A DNA stretch of 64,000 nt from Semisulcospira habei. Lineage: Eukaryota; Mollusca; Gastropoda; Semisulcospiridae. Shown here piece after piece: positions 25,307 through 36,812 of the stretch. A model generated the notes under the pieces. It ran no database searches and had not been told where the DNA came from. It saw only the letters and a list, made by a program, of their open reading frames with translations. Both the position numbers and the translations under genes were made by a program. The stretch covers positions 215,038,449-215,102,448 of the forward strand of contig BTPG01000003.1 of NCBI GenBank assembly GCA_036245525.1. Direction: 5' to 3'. Positions within the stretch are counted from its first letter, which is position 1; each line of letters begins with the position of its first letter.

Positions 25307-25352
25307 GGCCTGTATAAACAGCGGAAATGCATTTACGAGGTTTATACGGACA
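25307..25352. repeat. 46-bp imperfect palindrome of subterminal motifs
   Basis: GGCCTGTATAAACAGCGGAA.. (25307-25329) faces its inverted relative (25330-25352) across TGCA. Each half matches the motif repeated near the left TIR. Confidence 0.75.
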
Positions 25353-25590
25353 CTGTTCATTTAGAGTTTACAGTTCCTAGTACTACATAAATCCCGCATT
25401 TGCTACATATGTAATAAAGCATCAAATTATTTATAACATTAATGCTTGTGCAGTTAAACATTTACATGAAGATGCAGAGAAGAGAACAAAGTTTTGGTAG
25501 ACACTACATTTTTTGGCAATAAGAAAAAGAAAATATTTAATTTTAGATGTCAAACTTCCAAAAGGCTCTCCTGTAAAGTTAGCTGAAATG

Positions 25591-25624
25591 GAGATACGAG
25601 GTTTATCCGGGCAACCCTCGAATC
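25591..25624 (-). repeat. Right TIR of inner transposon
   Basis: GAGATACGAGGTTTATCCGG and onward, the inverted copy of 18961-18994. Confidence 0.9.
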
Positions 25625-26254
25625 TATATTTTATGAGGTATCTTATGCTATCACTGACTGCATGTCCCCCAAAACGGAACAACCGGAAATGACGCCTAAT
25701 AAGAAGTCAAAACAAGTGTTCTTTCATTCATGGTGTCCCGCGACATGTCTGAAACGTCATAACTAACAATTGTAATATTTAGGAGATGCAACTATTATAA
25801 TTTTATTGTTTTTGGTTCCCATATTGTTTCACTTGTTTTATACCTTGCTTGTGCTCAACTACTGGAAAACACCTGTTCTTGCTTTTGTGGTGAAATGATT
25901 TGGTACGACGTTTCAGATGCTACGGTGTCCCAAGTTTTGACGCAGCTCTAACCTTTCGTTTAGGTGATTTATTTTCTAAAATCACCTCAAAAAGTATATT
26001 TACTCTTTGATTGAACATTACATGTTCACAAAATGGTGCATATTACATTTAATTAGAGTGGGTGCATTGCAGGTGTCCCTATGGTGCATCTGAAACGGGT
26101 ATCATACCCCCCTCAGTCGATCCTCAATTGTGTCAACACAAAACAGATTATTTATTTTGTTTTTTCAATTTGTATTTAGACTTTTGTCAGACATGTCTAA
26201 AACAGGCATTGTTTCATCTGTAGCATTTTTTTAATTTTTCATCCTATTTTCCCA

Positions 26255-26284
26255 CTTTTGGTGCTCAGTACTGTAGATGAACTC
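26255..26284 (-). repeat. Right TIR of outer transposon
   Basis: Reverse complement of 17053-17082, followed by ATTT at 26285-26288. Confidence 0.85.
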
Positions 26285-26515
26285 ATTTGCAATACAGTTA
26301 GCACTTGTAGTTATTGTTTTAGAATAATGACATGTACTATGTACATTAAATTTTATTGTTTTTAAGCATGCACTCAAAACTAGCTGTGCTGTTTGTGTGA
26401 TGAGTTTGAGTGTATAAAGAATATGGAAAACAAACTTTGTTTACTCTTGAACATCCTTTATTGCACAATAATCCAACAATACACGGTCAAAACTGATATA
26501 CAATACAACAGGTAC

Positions 26516-27828
26516 ACACGGTCAAAACTGATATACAATACAACACGTACACTGAGCTATCTCGTACACAACACTTAACGCTGCGTTTGGCAGGGCACCG
26601 CGAGCGGCGCACGTCATAGCTAGCAGTCGACACGAGTGAAATCCGAGAAGCAATGGTCATAAGTGCTATCGGCCTATGTACACAGAGGAACATCTGGTTC
26701 ACTCTGTTACATTTTCCCATCGGCCTTAACAATACAGTGACCTCGCTGTTTAAATACCAAAACCATCAATCCCAAAACACAAATACAAGAACACATTGGG
26801 CCCAATGATGACGTAACATCAAAACACTTTATCAAACAGTACCATCCACATGGTAAACCACAAATATAGCACTATTGACCAAGGCTCTCTTGTCTACACT
26901 ATTATACTGTAGACTTGGACTCACACAGTCATTTTCAAACTAAGTTATGCATAGCAGAAAACTGACATAGGATATTATCATTTGGAAAAATACCTATGCA
27001 GCAGACAAAGTTTGAAAATGAAATCAACTGCACAGCTGTTGTGTACTAGAAAGACACAGATGTACAGATGCCTTGATTTCCAATATTCATCTAAGACATC
27101 AAAATTCAAAGCATTGTACTACTCGAAAACACAGTACCGGTGCCTTGGATTCCAATCCATGACAAATCAAAATCTGATGCACTGTACTGACTAAAAATCC
27201 AATAATTTTAAATTAACCTATCACCTTAAGCAATCCTTCACCTAAGACAGTCTCTTTAAATAAAAAACAATCAGCCCAAAACAATTTACTCAATATTAAT
27301 TTGTCCTATTTTCCTAACACTATTAAAGCATCCGATGCACTTGGAGGAATATTGAAGCTTGAATGTCTTGTGGGCATTTAAAGTTGCAGAGGCATACCTT
27401 TAAAGGCCCACTGGTCACACTCAAGCTGTCAAGGTTACTAAAAGTTTTAATGGTTTCTGCCGCAAGCGTGCAGACCGACGCAGAGGTGTAGGCGTTGCAG
27501 CGTGCACCTTGTTTGGTCTGACACTCTTGGGCTTAGCACGGCATGCAGTGTCACAAGTACTGGTACTGTGAGTCTTGCACGTTTGGTAAAAAAAAAAGTC
27601 TGCCACGCGAGCAGCTGTACTTATAGAGGCAAGCTGCCGTCTCCGCGTCAGTACAAAGTCCACGCGTCGGTGCAGAGTGCCACAGAAAATCAAAAAGGCT
27701 GCTAAATCGCAAATATCACTCTGATAGGTTATAGTTAACCGAAAGACATATGCATTACAAAAACTATTACCTGGGCCAAATCTAACCATGTTAAATACTA
27801 AGCAATGGTGTTGTATTTTGGTTACAAT
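26516..27828. repeat. 1.31-kb tandem duplication, copy A
   Basis: Starts ACACGGTCAAAACTGATATA. It is nearly identical to 27829-29142. A short partial copy of the first 35 bp precedes it (26481-26515). It contains, on the minus strand, a possible coding tail (27421-27640). Confidence 0.95.
27421..27570 (-). pseudogene. Possible coding tail ending PLRRSARLRQKPLKL, repeated in copy B
   Basis: The minus frame ends ..ATPTPLRRSARLRQKPLKLL and a stop at 27421-27423; copy B repeats it with changes at about 28740-28890. The RRSxRLRQKP word resembles basic tails of some retroelement polyproteins. Upstream in the same frame the sequence looks less coding. Function unknown; this could be chance. Confidence 0.25.
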
Positions 27829-29142
27829 ACACGGTCAAAACTGATATACAATACAACACGTACACTGAGCTATCGCGTACACAACACTTAACGCTGCGTT
27901 TGGCAGGGCACCGCGAGCGGCGCACGTCATAGCTAGCAGTCGACACGAGTGAAATCCGAGAAGCAATGGTCATAAGTGCTATCGGCCTATGTACACAGAG
28001 GAACATCTGGTTCACTCTGTTACATTTTCCCATCGGCCTTAACAATACAGTGACCTCGCTGTTTAAATACCAAAACCATCAATCCCAAAACACAAATACA
28101 AGAACACATTGGGCCCAATGATGACGTAACATCAAAACACTTTATCAAACAGTACCATCCACATGGTAAACCACAAATATAGCACTATTGACCAAGGCTC
28201 TCTTGTCTACACTATTATACTGTAGACTTGGACTCACACAGTCATTTTCAAACTAAGTTATGCATAGCAGAAAACTGACATAGGATATTATCATTTGGAA
28301 AAATACCTATCCAGCAGACAAAGTTTGAAAATGAAATCAACTGCACAGCTGTTGTGTACTAGAAAGACACAGATGTACAGATGCCTTGATTTCCAATATT
28401 CATCTAAGACATCAAAATTCAAAGCATTGTACTACTCGAAAACACAGTACCGGTGCCTTGGATTCCAATCCATGACAAATCAAAATCTGATGCACTGTAC
28501 TGACTAAAAATCCAATAATTTTAAATTAACCTATCACCTTAAGCAATCCTTCACCTAAGACAGTCTCTTTAAATAAAAAACAATAAGCCCAAAACAATTT
28601 ACTCAATATTAATTTGTCCTATATTCCTAACACTATTAAAGCATACGATGCACTTGGAGGAATATTGAAGCTTGAATGTCTTGTGGGCATTTAAAGTTGA
28701 AGAGGCATACCTTTAAAGGCCCACTGGTCACACTCAAGCTGTCAAGTTTACTAAAAGTTTTAATGGTTTCTGCCGCAAGCGTGCAGACCGACGCAGAGGT
28801 GTAGGCGTTGCAGCGTGCACCTTGTTTGGTCTGACACTCTTGGGCTTAGCACGGCATGCAGTGTCACAAGTACTGGTACTGTGAGTCTTGCACGTTTGGT
28901 AAAAAAAAAAAGTCTGCCACGCGAGCAGCTGTACTTATAGAGGCAAGCTGCCGTCTCCGCGTCAGTACAAAGTCCACGCGTCGGTGCAGAGTGCCACAGA
29001 AAATCAAAAAGGCTGCTAAATCGCAAATATCACTCTGATAGGTTATAGTTAACCGAAAGACATATGCATTACAAAAACTATTACCTGGGCCAAATCTAAC
29101 CATGTTAAATACTAAGCAATGGTGTTGTAGTTTGGTTACAAT
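27829..29142. repeat. 1.31-kb tandem duplication, copy B
   Basis: Differs from copy A by scattered substitutions and one extra A in an A-run near 28901. Confidence 0.95.
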
Positions 29143-29337
29143 AAACGGTCAAAACTGATATACAATACAACACGTACACTGAGCTATCGCGTACACAACA
29201 CTTAACGCTGCGTTTGGCAGGGCACCGCGAGCGGCGCACGTCATAGCTAGCAGTCGACACGAGTGAAATCCGAGAAGCAATGGTCATAAGTGCTATCGGC
29301 CTATGTACACAGAGGAACATCGGGTTCACTCTGTTAC
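29143..29337. repeat. 1.31-kb tandem duplication, partial copy C
   Basis: Matches the first 195 bp of copies A and B, then diverges after CTCTGTTACA. Confidence 0.9.
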
Positions 29338-29840
29338 ACATGCACCAACACATGAGCAGAATTTGGAAAACTATGATAAATGTATAACAAATTTTAATTT
29401 GTGTCACCGTAAAGTGCGGATTCTTAGTAACTGTTTCAAAAACCAAAAAGCAAATTTAACCTGGTATACGCAATCTGACTTCCATTCCAAATTCTGTATA
29501 CTGACTAAAGTTTCAGGTTAGTGCTGAAAAAGTAAGACAAGAGCAGAGGCTTTTCAGTGCAAGATACCAACATGCCAAAAAAAAAAAGACAACTTCATTT
29601 ACTCTTTAGCACCCAGCTGCTTAACAAATATTCATAAAATATAGTAGTTATAATGATTTAACACCAAGCAGGTGACAGAAGCTACACCATGGCAGTATTA
29701 TGTCCATTATCACAGTTGTTGCTTGTTTACACGCAGGACTTGTGAAACCAGAAACATAAACAGTTCATCAGCCAGTGGCATGACCCTTGATCTGTTCGTC
29801 ACTGCTACATCCTCTGTAACATATTTATAATATGGCTGCC
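29338..29840. other. AT-rich interval, nothing recognised
   Basis: No repeat, RNA or coding signal could be supported. Confidence 0.5.
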
Positions 29841-29849
29841 TCATACTTG

Positions 29850-30186
29850 CTGCACTTGTCTCAATGTAGTCAAAGAGTACTTTAAAAGTTGTGTATCAAA
29901 TAGGTAGTCATCACTGGAAAATCGACTGATCCCCAAACCGCTTCAACTGTAGTCGCGTCACCTGGGCCTGGGCTGCAAGAAGCTGCTGCTGTAGCTCCGT
30001 GATGCAGTCATTTAGGAGGCTCAAATCTTTCTCCGCAGGAAGCACGCAAAGATCAGCTGGTAGTGGTTGAACATTCATCCTGTGGTGCAGATGCAGCTGC
30101 TACTGGGCGAGTGCTGTGGTCTTCAAGTACATCACTGCTGCTGGATCCACTGTTATCCTCGAAATCTGGTCTTGCCTTCAGCTTCC
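29850..30186 (-). pseudogene. Coiled-coil/N-terminal exon of a THAP-PIF type transposase relic
   Basis: On the minus strand an acceptor TTTTTTCCAG ends at 30187. Then come KLKARPDFEDNSGSSSSDVL, an acidic linker (with a frame break near 30060), CITELQQQLLAAQAQVTRLQ (a coiled coil), RFGDQSIF and, after a second frame break, SSDDYLFDTQLLKYSL. In THAP-containing PIF/Harbinger or ISL2EU-like proteins, a THAP finger is followed by just such a coiled coil and a short aromatic segment before the DDE domain. The DDE domain itself is not seen. It pairs with the THAP exon at 31712-31900. Moderate to low confidence. Confidence 0.5.
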
Positions 30187-30204
30187 TGGAAAAAAGGGTG
30201 CATA

Positions 30205-31180
30205 ATAATAAATCACGGCTGTTTCAGTCTGGCCACTTAGTTTTTTCCAGGCGAGCCGAGAAACTGGGTCACAAGTCGTGCGCACGGGCTGCCTCAGCCA
30301 GTCTCTCAGCTGTCAGGCTAGCTGATAAGCGGGCTTCCTGCTAGGCGCAGTACAGCAGGGATTGATTGATTGATTGTACATTGCTTAACGTCCCGACAGC
30401 AACAAGGCTTTCTCAGGACTTGCCTGCACTGCTTGTGAAAAAAAAAAAACTAAACAGAACATTGAATGTATGTCGCCAGCCGGTCAAATACATTAAATAA
30501 ACCTAACACAGAGCCTAAATAAAGCTAAGACCATTTAGCAACACACATCCAATATCAAGAGTTACAGGCAGTGCAGACAGTAGGGAGAGTTTTAAAAAGG
30601 CAAATACAGGTGAATGGACAAAGGGTAGACAGAAACATGCCCCAGAATAGAGAGATAAACCCACCCTGTGGGGCTGACCAGGGTGACCCTGGGAACTAAA
30701 AAATACCTAACCCCACCCAAGTCCCCCAGGGCAGACCCGGGTGGGGCAGTACAGCAGGGAAAATGACTACCTTTTGTTTTTCATGACTTTCTTATTTACC
30801 ATTCAAGTGTGTGATGCAAAACTTTGTTTAAAAGCGGACATTCTGCCCGACACACTGACACCAAACACACTATAGTTGTGACAAACCAGTAGCCAGCAGG
30901 ATAAGGTGGAAAGAAAGAGAAAAAAAAGCAGATTTCACTCTCTGTGTAGTGTTTTTTCACAAAACTAAAGTTTTGCATCACACATTTGAACGGTAAATAA
31001 GAAAGTCATGAAAAACAAAAGGTAGTCATTTTCCCTGCTGTACTGCGCCTAGCAGGAAGCCCGCTTATCAGCTAGCCTGACAGCTGAGAGACTGGCTGAG
31101 GCAGCCCGTGCGCACGACTTGTGACCCAGTTTCTCGGCTCGCCTGGAAAAAACTAAGTGGCCACTTCTAGCGCTGGGCCA
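30205..31180. mobile_element. Fold-back (long inverted repeat) element, left arm split by a SINE
   Basis: The left arm (30205-30359 plus 30763-30835) is the near-perfect reverse complement of the right arm (about 30960-31180). Shared features include GGCCACTTAGTTTTTTCCAG and AGCAGGAAGCCCGCTTATCA. The arms are about 220 bp, and the outer end of the right arm has a 15-bp indel relative to the left. No transposase is present. It lies in the predicted intron of the THAP relic. Confidence 0.85.
30360..30748 (-). mobile_element. SINE-like insertion with 14-bp target duplication
   Basis: 389 bp flanked by GCAGTACAGCAGGG on both sides (30346-30359 and 30749-30762). On the minus strand it starts CCCACCCGGGTCTGCCCTGG and ends GGGACGTTAAGCAATGTACA followed by (ATCA)n. 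The GACGTTAA end and short-repeat tail are shared with two other SINE-like elements in this window. No clear A/B boxes, so it is a truncated or non-tRNA SINE. Confidence 0.8.
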
Positions 31181-31189
31181 AACAGCCGT

Positions 31190-31690
31190 GAAATATATAG
31201 TGCAAAATACCTGCAGTGCAGGCTTTTAAGCCCTGTACAGTCTGAGACAAAATGACCAAACTGGACAAAACTCATCAGACAGCAGCAAAAAAATCTACAC
31301 ATGACAAAATACAGATTCAAAATTGACAGCACCTGAACACATCCAATCCTCGAAAAACCAGCCATCGTGACCATATGAACGGGCAGGGGGATCTTCATAC
31401 TGTTACAGTGAGACAGTTAAGAGACTGGAATGTGGCGAAACAGAGTGGTATGACTGGAAAAGATGTGTTTTTGAGCTGATGTAGCACCATTAGTGCTGCA
31501 TACCCACAACCCCCTTCTCTCCATGCCAGTTCACATTTGACTCTAAAGCAACTTTGCCTGGACTGCAGCTTATGATAGTAAAATAGTATTGGAAGACATT
31601 TTAACTGTAAACCACACAGTTTCCTGACATCAACATATTCCTGTATTTATGTGAAGACTGCTCTACTGAATCATGAAATGTGAACTGTCA
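31190..31690. other. Intronic interval, nothing recognised
   Basis: No coding, RNA or repeat signal beyond simple sequence. Confidence 0.5.
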
Positions 31691-31711
31691 GTCTGAAACA
31701 TGTACTTACTT

Positions 31712-31900
31712 ATTGGCACGTTTTAGCGGCGACAGAACTGGATGCTTCACTGGTGGTTTTCGGGTTTGAGTCTGTTTCCAGGTAAACACGCTTGGAACAG
31801 CATCAGGTTTTAACTTTCTTTTAAGCAGTGTCCACACATAATCGGTTGGAACTGGAAGAAAATGGAGACAACACACAACTGTGTGCTGTGTGATCTGGGG
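31712..31900 (-). pseudogene. THAP zinc-finger C-terminal exon
   Basis: The minus-strand acceptor TTTTTCTTCCCCAG precedes ITQHTVVCCLHFLPVPTDYVW, then LLKRKLKPDAVPSVF, then a basic linker, ending at the donor GTAAGTAC (about 31712). VCCLHF supplies the Cys and His of the C2CH zinc site, and KPDAVPSVF is the AVPTIF-like signature that closes THAP domains. The N-terminal half of the finger should be in an exon upstream (higher coordinates), but that is replaced by a Gypsy integrase scrap at 31940. THAP domains occur both in host regulators and in transposases; the following coiled coil favours a transposase relic. Confidence 0.65.
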
Positions 31901-31939
31901 AAGAAAAATTTCATAGTTATAAATACTACCACTCAAAGT

Positions 31940-32221
31940 TCAACGCTGGACACTAGCCTCTGAATTCTCTTGTACAAAACGAAAGACTCGTTCCAGCGTG
32001 TTTTGAACCCATTGTACGTACTCTATGGGACATTCAGACGCATCTCTACTAGGGAACACACCAAGTTCGACTGTCAATGGGAGATTGACTTCTCTACCAA
32101 AAACAATTAAATTGGGCGTACACCCGGTTGAATGGTGGACAGAAGCTCTATATGCCATCATGATCAGGTCGAGGTGATCGCTCCAATCATCACGGTTCTC
32201 GTTTACATATGCTGAGAGCAT
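31940..32221 (-). pseudogene. Gypsy-type LTR retrotransposon integrase fragment
   Basis: A 93-codon minus frame with MLSAYVNENRDDWSDHLDL, MMAYRASVHHSTGCTPNLIV and FGREVNLPL. This is the end of the retroviral-type integrase core of invertebrate Gypsy elements, lacking the zinc and catalytic DD parts. It is truncated on both sides. Downstream the frame stops at the predicted THAP intron. A 25-bp piece (32130-32160, codons around YRASVHHS) is repeated inverted at 32227-32262. Confidence 0.85.
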
Positions 32222-32262
32222 CTGTTGGATGGTATATATATAGAGCTTCTGTCCACCATTCA

Positions 32263-33104
32263 GTTCAGTTTTAGTTCAGTTCTAATTCACCTAAATAGGG
32301 CTTAGGCTGTGTTAGGACGACACGTAGGTTTTATTGGTAAGTGCGTATAGGTGTTAGGCCTAGGAGCTAGGTTCGCTAGGAATCGTATTCATCGTTGTAG
32401 GTGTCAGGCATAGGAGATAGGTTTGCTAGGTATCGTGTCGGAAGGTATAGGTGTTAGGCCTAAGGTGTTTAAGGTTATTAGCACTTGCACTGGTTTGACT
32501 AATTTTGATTATGTTGTTTGTTTTATTATGAATGCTTTTCTGGTACAAATAAATCTTGGAACTTTACTTCTATTTTATGATGCTCAGCGGCTAGAGTGAG
32601 AGCGAGACTGAGACTGTGCGTGTGTACGTGCGAGAAGTTTGTGTGTGTGTACGTCCGTGCATGTATGACGGTGTGACTGATTGTGCGAGCGCACGTTACT
32701 AGCAGCTCAGTAGGAACGATAACAACAAGTCCAGTCAAAATAGGGTTTTTCTGGATACTGTGGTCGGTCCATTGCGCAAGCAACTTTGGCCTTTTGAACA
32801 CAACGCGAGGCAAGAGTAAACACTGACAGATTTTGTGCGCATGCGGGACCAGAGTAGACTTATAGTCTATTCTCCACAGCAATCTCCAGTCCTTCCCTAG
32901 ACCACAAAAGAAATTCGGACTTAAACTCTGTAGGCACTTGAGTACTGTATCAGATGGGCAGTTTTTGTCTATCTGATAAACTATTTAAGTCGTCTACACC
33001 CAGTCACTGAGTCCGGTTACACCTATTCAAACCACATGGAACGATTGAGTAGTTTGTGCAGGAGTTGCCGGGCAGAGCGAGCAAAAGGCAAAGGAAAGAC
33101 GGAC
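32263..33104. other. Non-coding, with GTATAGGTGTTAGGCCTA repeats
   Basis: GGTGTTAGGCCTAGGAGCTA, GGTGTCAGGCATAGGAGATA and GGTGTTAGGCCTAAGG at 32350-32466 form a degenerate repeat of about 55 bp. AATAAA lies at 32547-32552. It may be LTR or UTR sequence of the neighbouring Gypsy scrap. Not assigned. Confidence 0.35.
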
Positions 33105-35716
33105 TATAACACTTTAAACTGTGTGTTGATTATGTAGACGATCTTTCTGCTTTTCATGGCATTGACAGAGCTGAGCGCAATCTGTTACGGCTGTGCAACT
33201 ATAGTCGCACTATTCTTGTCACTGTTTTACGCGAGCACGCTCTCTGTGTACACGCTCAGCACTGACAGTGTGCCACGCGGGATACATTTTAATGGTACCA
33301 GTCATTTACGGCGTGTTGTTTAAGCTGTACTGAACGTATCTTGTATTTAAGACATACACTTAAAAGCTAAGAAAATAAGCTTTCTGTAGACACTAGACAT
33401 GCTTAGGAAAATGAAGATGAGCAATGCATGCAACGGACTAGAAGACAGGCAACCGGCGCCCAGTTTACCGTGAAGACAACGTAAATCGGTTGCAAATGAC
33501 ACGTCTTTCAACTGTTCTAACTCATGCAAAGTACTTTTGCAAAAATTATGGTTCAGGCCAGCGATCATCGTATACAGCCACTACGCTATGCACTACTCAA
33601 AATGTCAGATAGATTTACCTTGCGATCTCAGTGGGTCCTGAAATGGGATGATGCGTCATTGGTAAAATCCAGTGTTATACCTGTAGCCATTGTATACATA
33701 GCCTCGCTTTCGATGCGTGACATTCAGTCCAATATTAAACAGAGCTGGGCACGGAGTTTAGTATTTGGCATCATTTATAACACTTTAAACTGTGTGTTGA
33801 TTATGTAGACGATCTTTCTGCTTTTCATGGCATTGACAGAGCTGAGCGCAATCTGTTACGGCTGTGCAACTATAGTCACGCTATTCTTGTCACTGTTTTA
33901 CGCGAGCACGCTCTCTGTGTACACGCTCAGCACTGACAGTGTGCCACGCGGGATACATTTTAATGGTACCAGTCATTTACGGCGTGTTGTTTAAGCTGTA
34001 CTGAACGTATCTTGTATTTAAGACATACACTTAAAAGCTAAGAAAATAAGCTTTCTGTAGACACTAGACATGCTTAGGAAAATGAAGATGAGCAATGCAT
34101 GCAACGGACTAGAAGACAGGCAACCGGCGCCCAGTTTACCGTGAAGACAACGTAAATCGGTTGCAAATGACACGTCTTTCAACTGTTCTAACTCATGCAA
34201 AGTACTTTTGCGAAAATTATGGTTCAGGCCAGCGATCATCGTATACAGCCACTACGCTATGCACTACTCAAAATGTCAGATAGATTTACCTTGCGATCTC
34301 AGTGGGTCCTGAAATGGGATGATGCGTCATTGGTAAAATCCAGTGTTATACCTGTAGCCATTGTATACATAGCCTCGCTTAAACAGAGCTGGGCACGGAG
34401 TTTAACATTTGGCATCATTTATAACACTTTAAACTGTGTGTTGATTATGTAGACGATATTTCTGCTTTTCATGGCATTGACAGAGCTGAGCGCAATCTGT
34501 TACGGCTGTGCAACTATAGTCACGCTATTCTTGTCACTGTTTTACGCGAGCACGCTCTCTGTGTACACGCTCAGGACTGACAGTGTGCCACGCGGGATAC
34601 ATTTTAATGGTACCGGTCATTTACGGCGTGTTGTTTAAGCTGTACTGAACGTATCTTGTATTTAAGACATACACTTAAAAGCTAAGAAAATAAGCTTTCT
34701 GTAGACACTAGACATGCTTAGGAAAATGAAGATGAGCAATGCATGCAACGGACTAGAAGACAGGCAACCGGCGCCCAGTTTACCGTGAAGACAACGTAAA
34801 TCGGTTGCAAATGAAACGTCTTTCAACTGTTCTAACTCATGCAAAGTACTTTTGCGAAAATTATGGTTCAGGCCAGCGATCATCGTATACAGCCACTACG
34901 CTATGCACTACTCAAAATGTCAGATAGATTTACCTTGCGATCTCAGTGGGTCCTGAAATGGGATGATGCGTCATTGGTAAAATCCAGTGTTATACCTGTA
35001 GCCATTGTATACATAGCCTCGCTTAAACAGAGCTGGGCACGGAATTTAGTATTTGGCATCATTTATAACACTTTAAACTGTGTGTTGATTATGTAGACGA
35101 TCTTTCTGCTTTTCATGGCATTGACAGAGCTGAGCGCAATCTGTTACGGCTGTGCAACTATTCACGCTATTCTTGTCACTGTTTTACCCGAGCACGCTCT
35201 CTGTGTTGTGTACACGCTCAGGACTGACACTGACAGTGTGCCACGCGGGATACATTTTAATGGTACCAGTCATTTACGGCGTGTTGTTTAAGCTGTACTG
35301 AACGTATCTTGTATTTAAGACATACACTTAAAAGCTAAGAAAATAAGCTTTCTGTAGACACTAGACATGCTTAGGAAAATGAAGATGAGCAATGCATGCA
35401 ACGGACTAGAAGACAGGCAACCGGCGCCCAGTTTACCGTGAAGACAACGTAAATCGGTTGCAAATGAAACGTCTTTCAACTGTTCTAACTCATGCAAAGT
35501 ACTTTTGCGAAAATTATGGTTCAGGCCAGCGATCATCGTATACAGCCACTACGCTATGCACTACTCAAAATGTCAGATAGATTTACCTTGCGATCTCAGT
35601 GGATCCTGAAATGGGATGATGCGTCATTGGTAAAATCCAGTGTTATACCTGTAGCCATTGTATACATAGCCTCGCTTAAACAGAGCTGGGCACGGAGTTT
35701 AGTATTTGGCATCATT
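33105..35716. repeat. 644-bp tandem satellite, four units
   Basis: Units start ATAACACTTTAAACTGTGTG at 33105, 33777, 34421 and 35065. Lengths are about 672, 644, 644 and 652 bp. The first has about 27 extra bases before AAACAGAGCTGGGCACGG; the last has two small duplications near 35205-35235. Identity is very high. The conserved 73-codon and 85-codon frames on opposite strands overlap each other and have no family resemblance, so the unit is treated as non-coding. Confidence 0.95.
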
Positions 35717-36096
35717 TATATTTGTTTCTCTTCTTCTTTTAATTTTGTACTGTGGTAATTGTGTAAAAAGTGATAAATTAGAATCAAGAGCTGCACTGAG
35801 CATGGATGAGACTTAGTCGCACTTTTAGTTTCGTATCAAGACGAAAGCTCCTCTGTTCCACCGAAGCCATACAGTATAGGTCAGTGGTTGTAGACCAGGG
35901 GAAGTAACCTGTCGAAAAATTTTTGGTATCTGGGAACATTGTTTTTTTCCCTTTATTTTCATCGCCTGAATCAGATTGAGTGAAAAAAAAACTTGGGTTG
36001 GATAAGGGAACTTTTCAATGTCCCCATATCCAGAGCATGTTCCCAGATTCACGCTCATAGGCATGCGATTGTCCCCAGATACCATACATTATAAGA

Positions 36097-36305
<209 letters not shown>

Positions 36306-36357
36306 GCTGTACGCATGGTATTTGACGGGCTTTCAGTCTAGAATCTTTTTCTTGCAG

Positions 36358-36456
36358 CCGTTTATGCGTGTGACAGTAACCCATGCGAGAGAGGAAAAAA
36401 TTGTGAGGAGATTGTCAATGGGTACAAGTGCACCTGTGGCGGCGGCCCCTGTATCG
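36358..36456 (+). CDS. EGF-like exon 1 of a multi-EGF host gene
   Basis: The acceptor CTTTTTCTTGCAG ends at 36357; the donor GTACGT starts at 36457. The 99-bp exon is phase 1-1: VYACDSNPCERGKNCEEIV, then NGYKCTCGGGPCI. The six cysteines follow the EGF order, but the last loop (Cys5-Cys6) is only four residues, shorter than the usual eight or so. EGF domains are extracellular disulphide modules in receptors, ligands and matrix proteins. The exon ends in G, which with AT of exon 2 makes an Asp codon. Which EGF protein this is cannot be told from three domains. Confidence 0.85.
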
Positions 36457-36507
36457 GTACGTGGAAACATTAAGCCATTCAAAGCCCGACGCACTAAAGC
36501 AGGAGAT

Positions 36508-36650
36508 GGATCGACCATGAGAATTCAAGGGTGAGGCCAGATTAGATTGGCGTGGTCAGGCGACAAGCTAATCTGGCGCCACCCTTGAATTATCACGGTC
36601 GATCTATTTCCTGCAACTGTTACATCGTTGTTAAATGACGCCTCGAAAAA
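36508..36650. repeat. Small inverted repeat, relative of the TTAA MITE at 49371
   Basis: GATCGACCATGAGAATTCAA (arm to 36544) pairs with 36573-36606. The right half (GCTAATCTGGCGCCACCCTT through AATGACGCCT) is alignable with 49412-49490. Confidence 0.65.
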
Positions 36651-36812
36651 ATCGCTATCGAAAGAAAAAGGGTTTTGTTTGTATGATATTGTCGCCAGTT
36701 TTCAACAGCCAGGGTAGAATTCTTGACGTCACAATGTCCGGAGAGAGTCCAAAGTGTGTGCATGAGCGTCCTGTCAAATTGTAGTCAAACTGTTGCCGCT
36801 AGGGTTTCATGT

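Noticed and set aside
26487..26732. 81-codon minus frame repeated in the 1.31-kb duplication (MLRPMGKCNRVNQ..)
   Set aside because: Present three times only through DNA duplication; composition and lack of motifs argue against coding.
33347..35758. Conserved 73- and 85-codon frames in the 644-bp repeat
   Set aside because: They overlap on opposite strands, are conserved only because the DNA repeat is homogenised, and show no recognisable domain.
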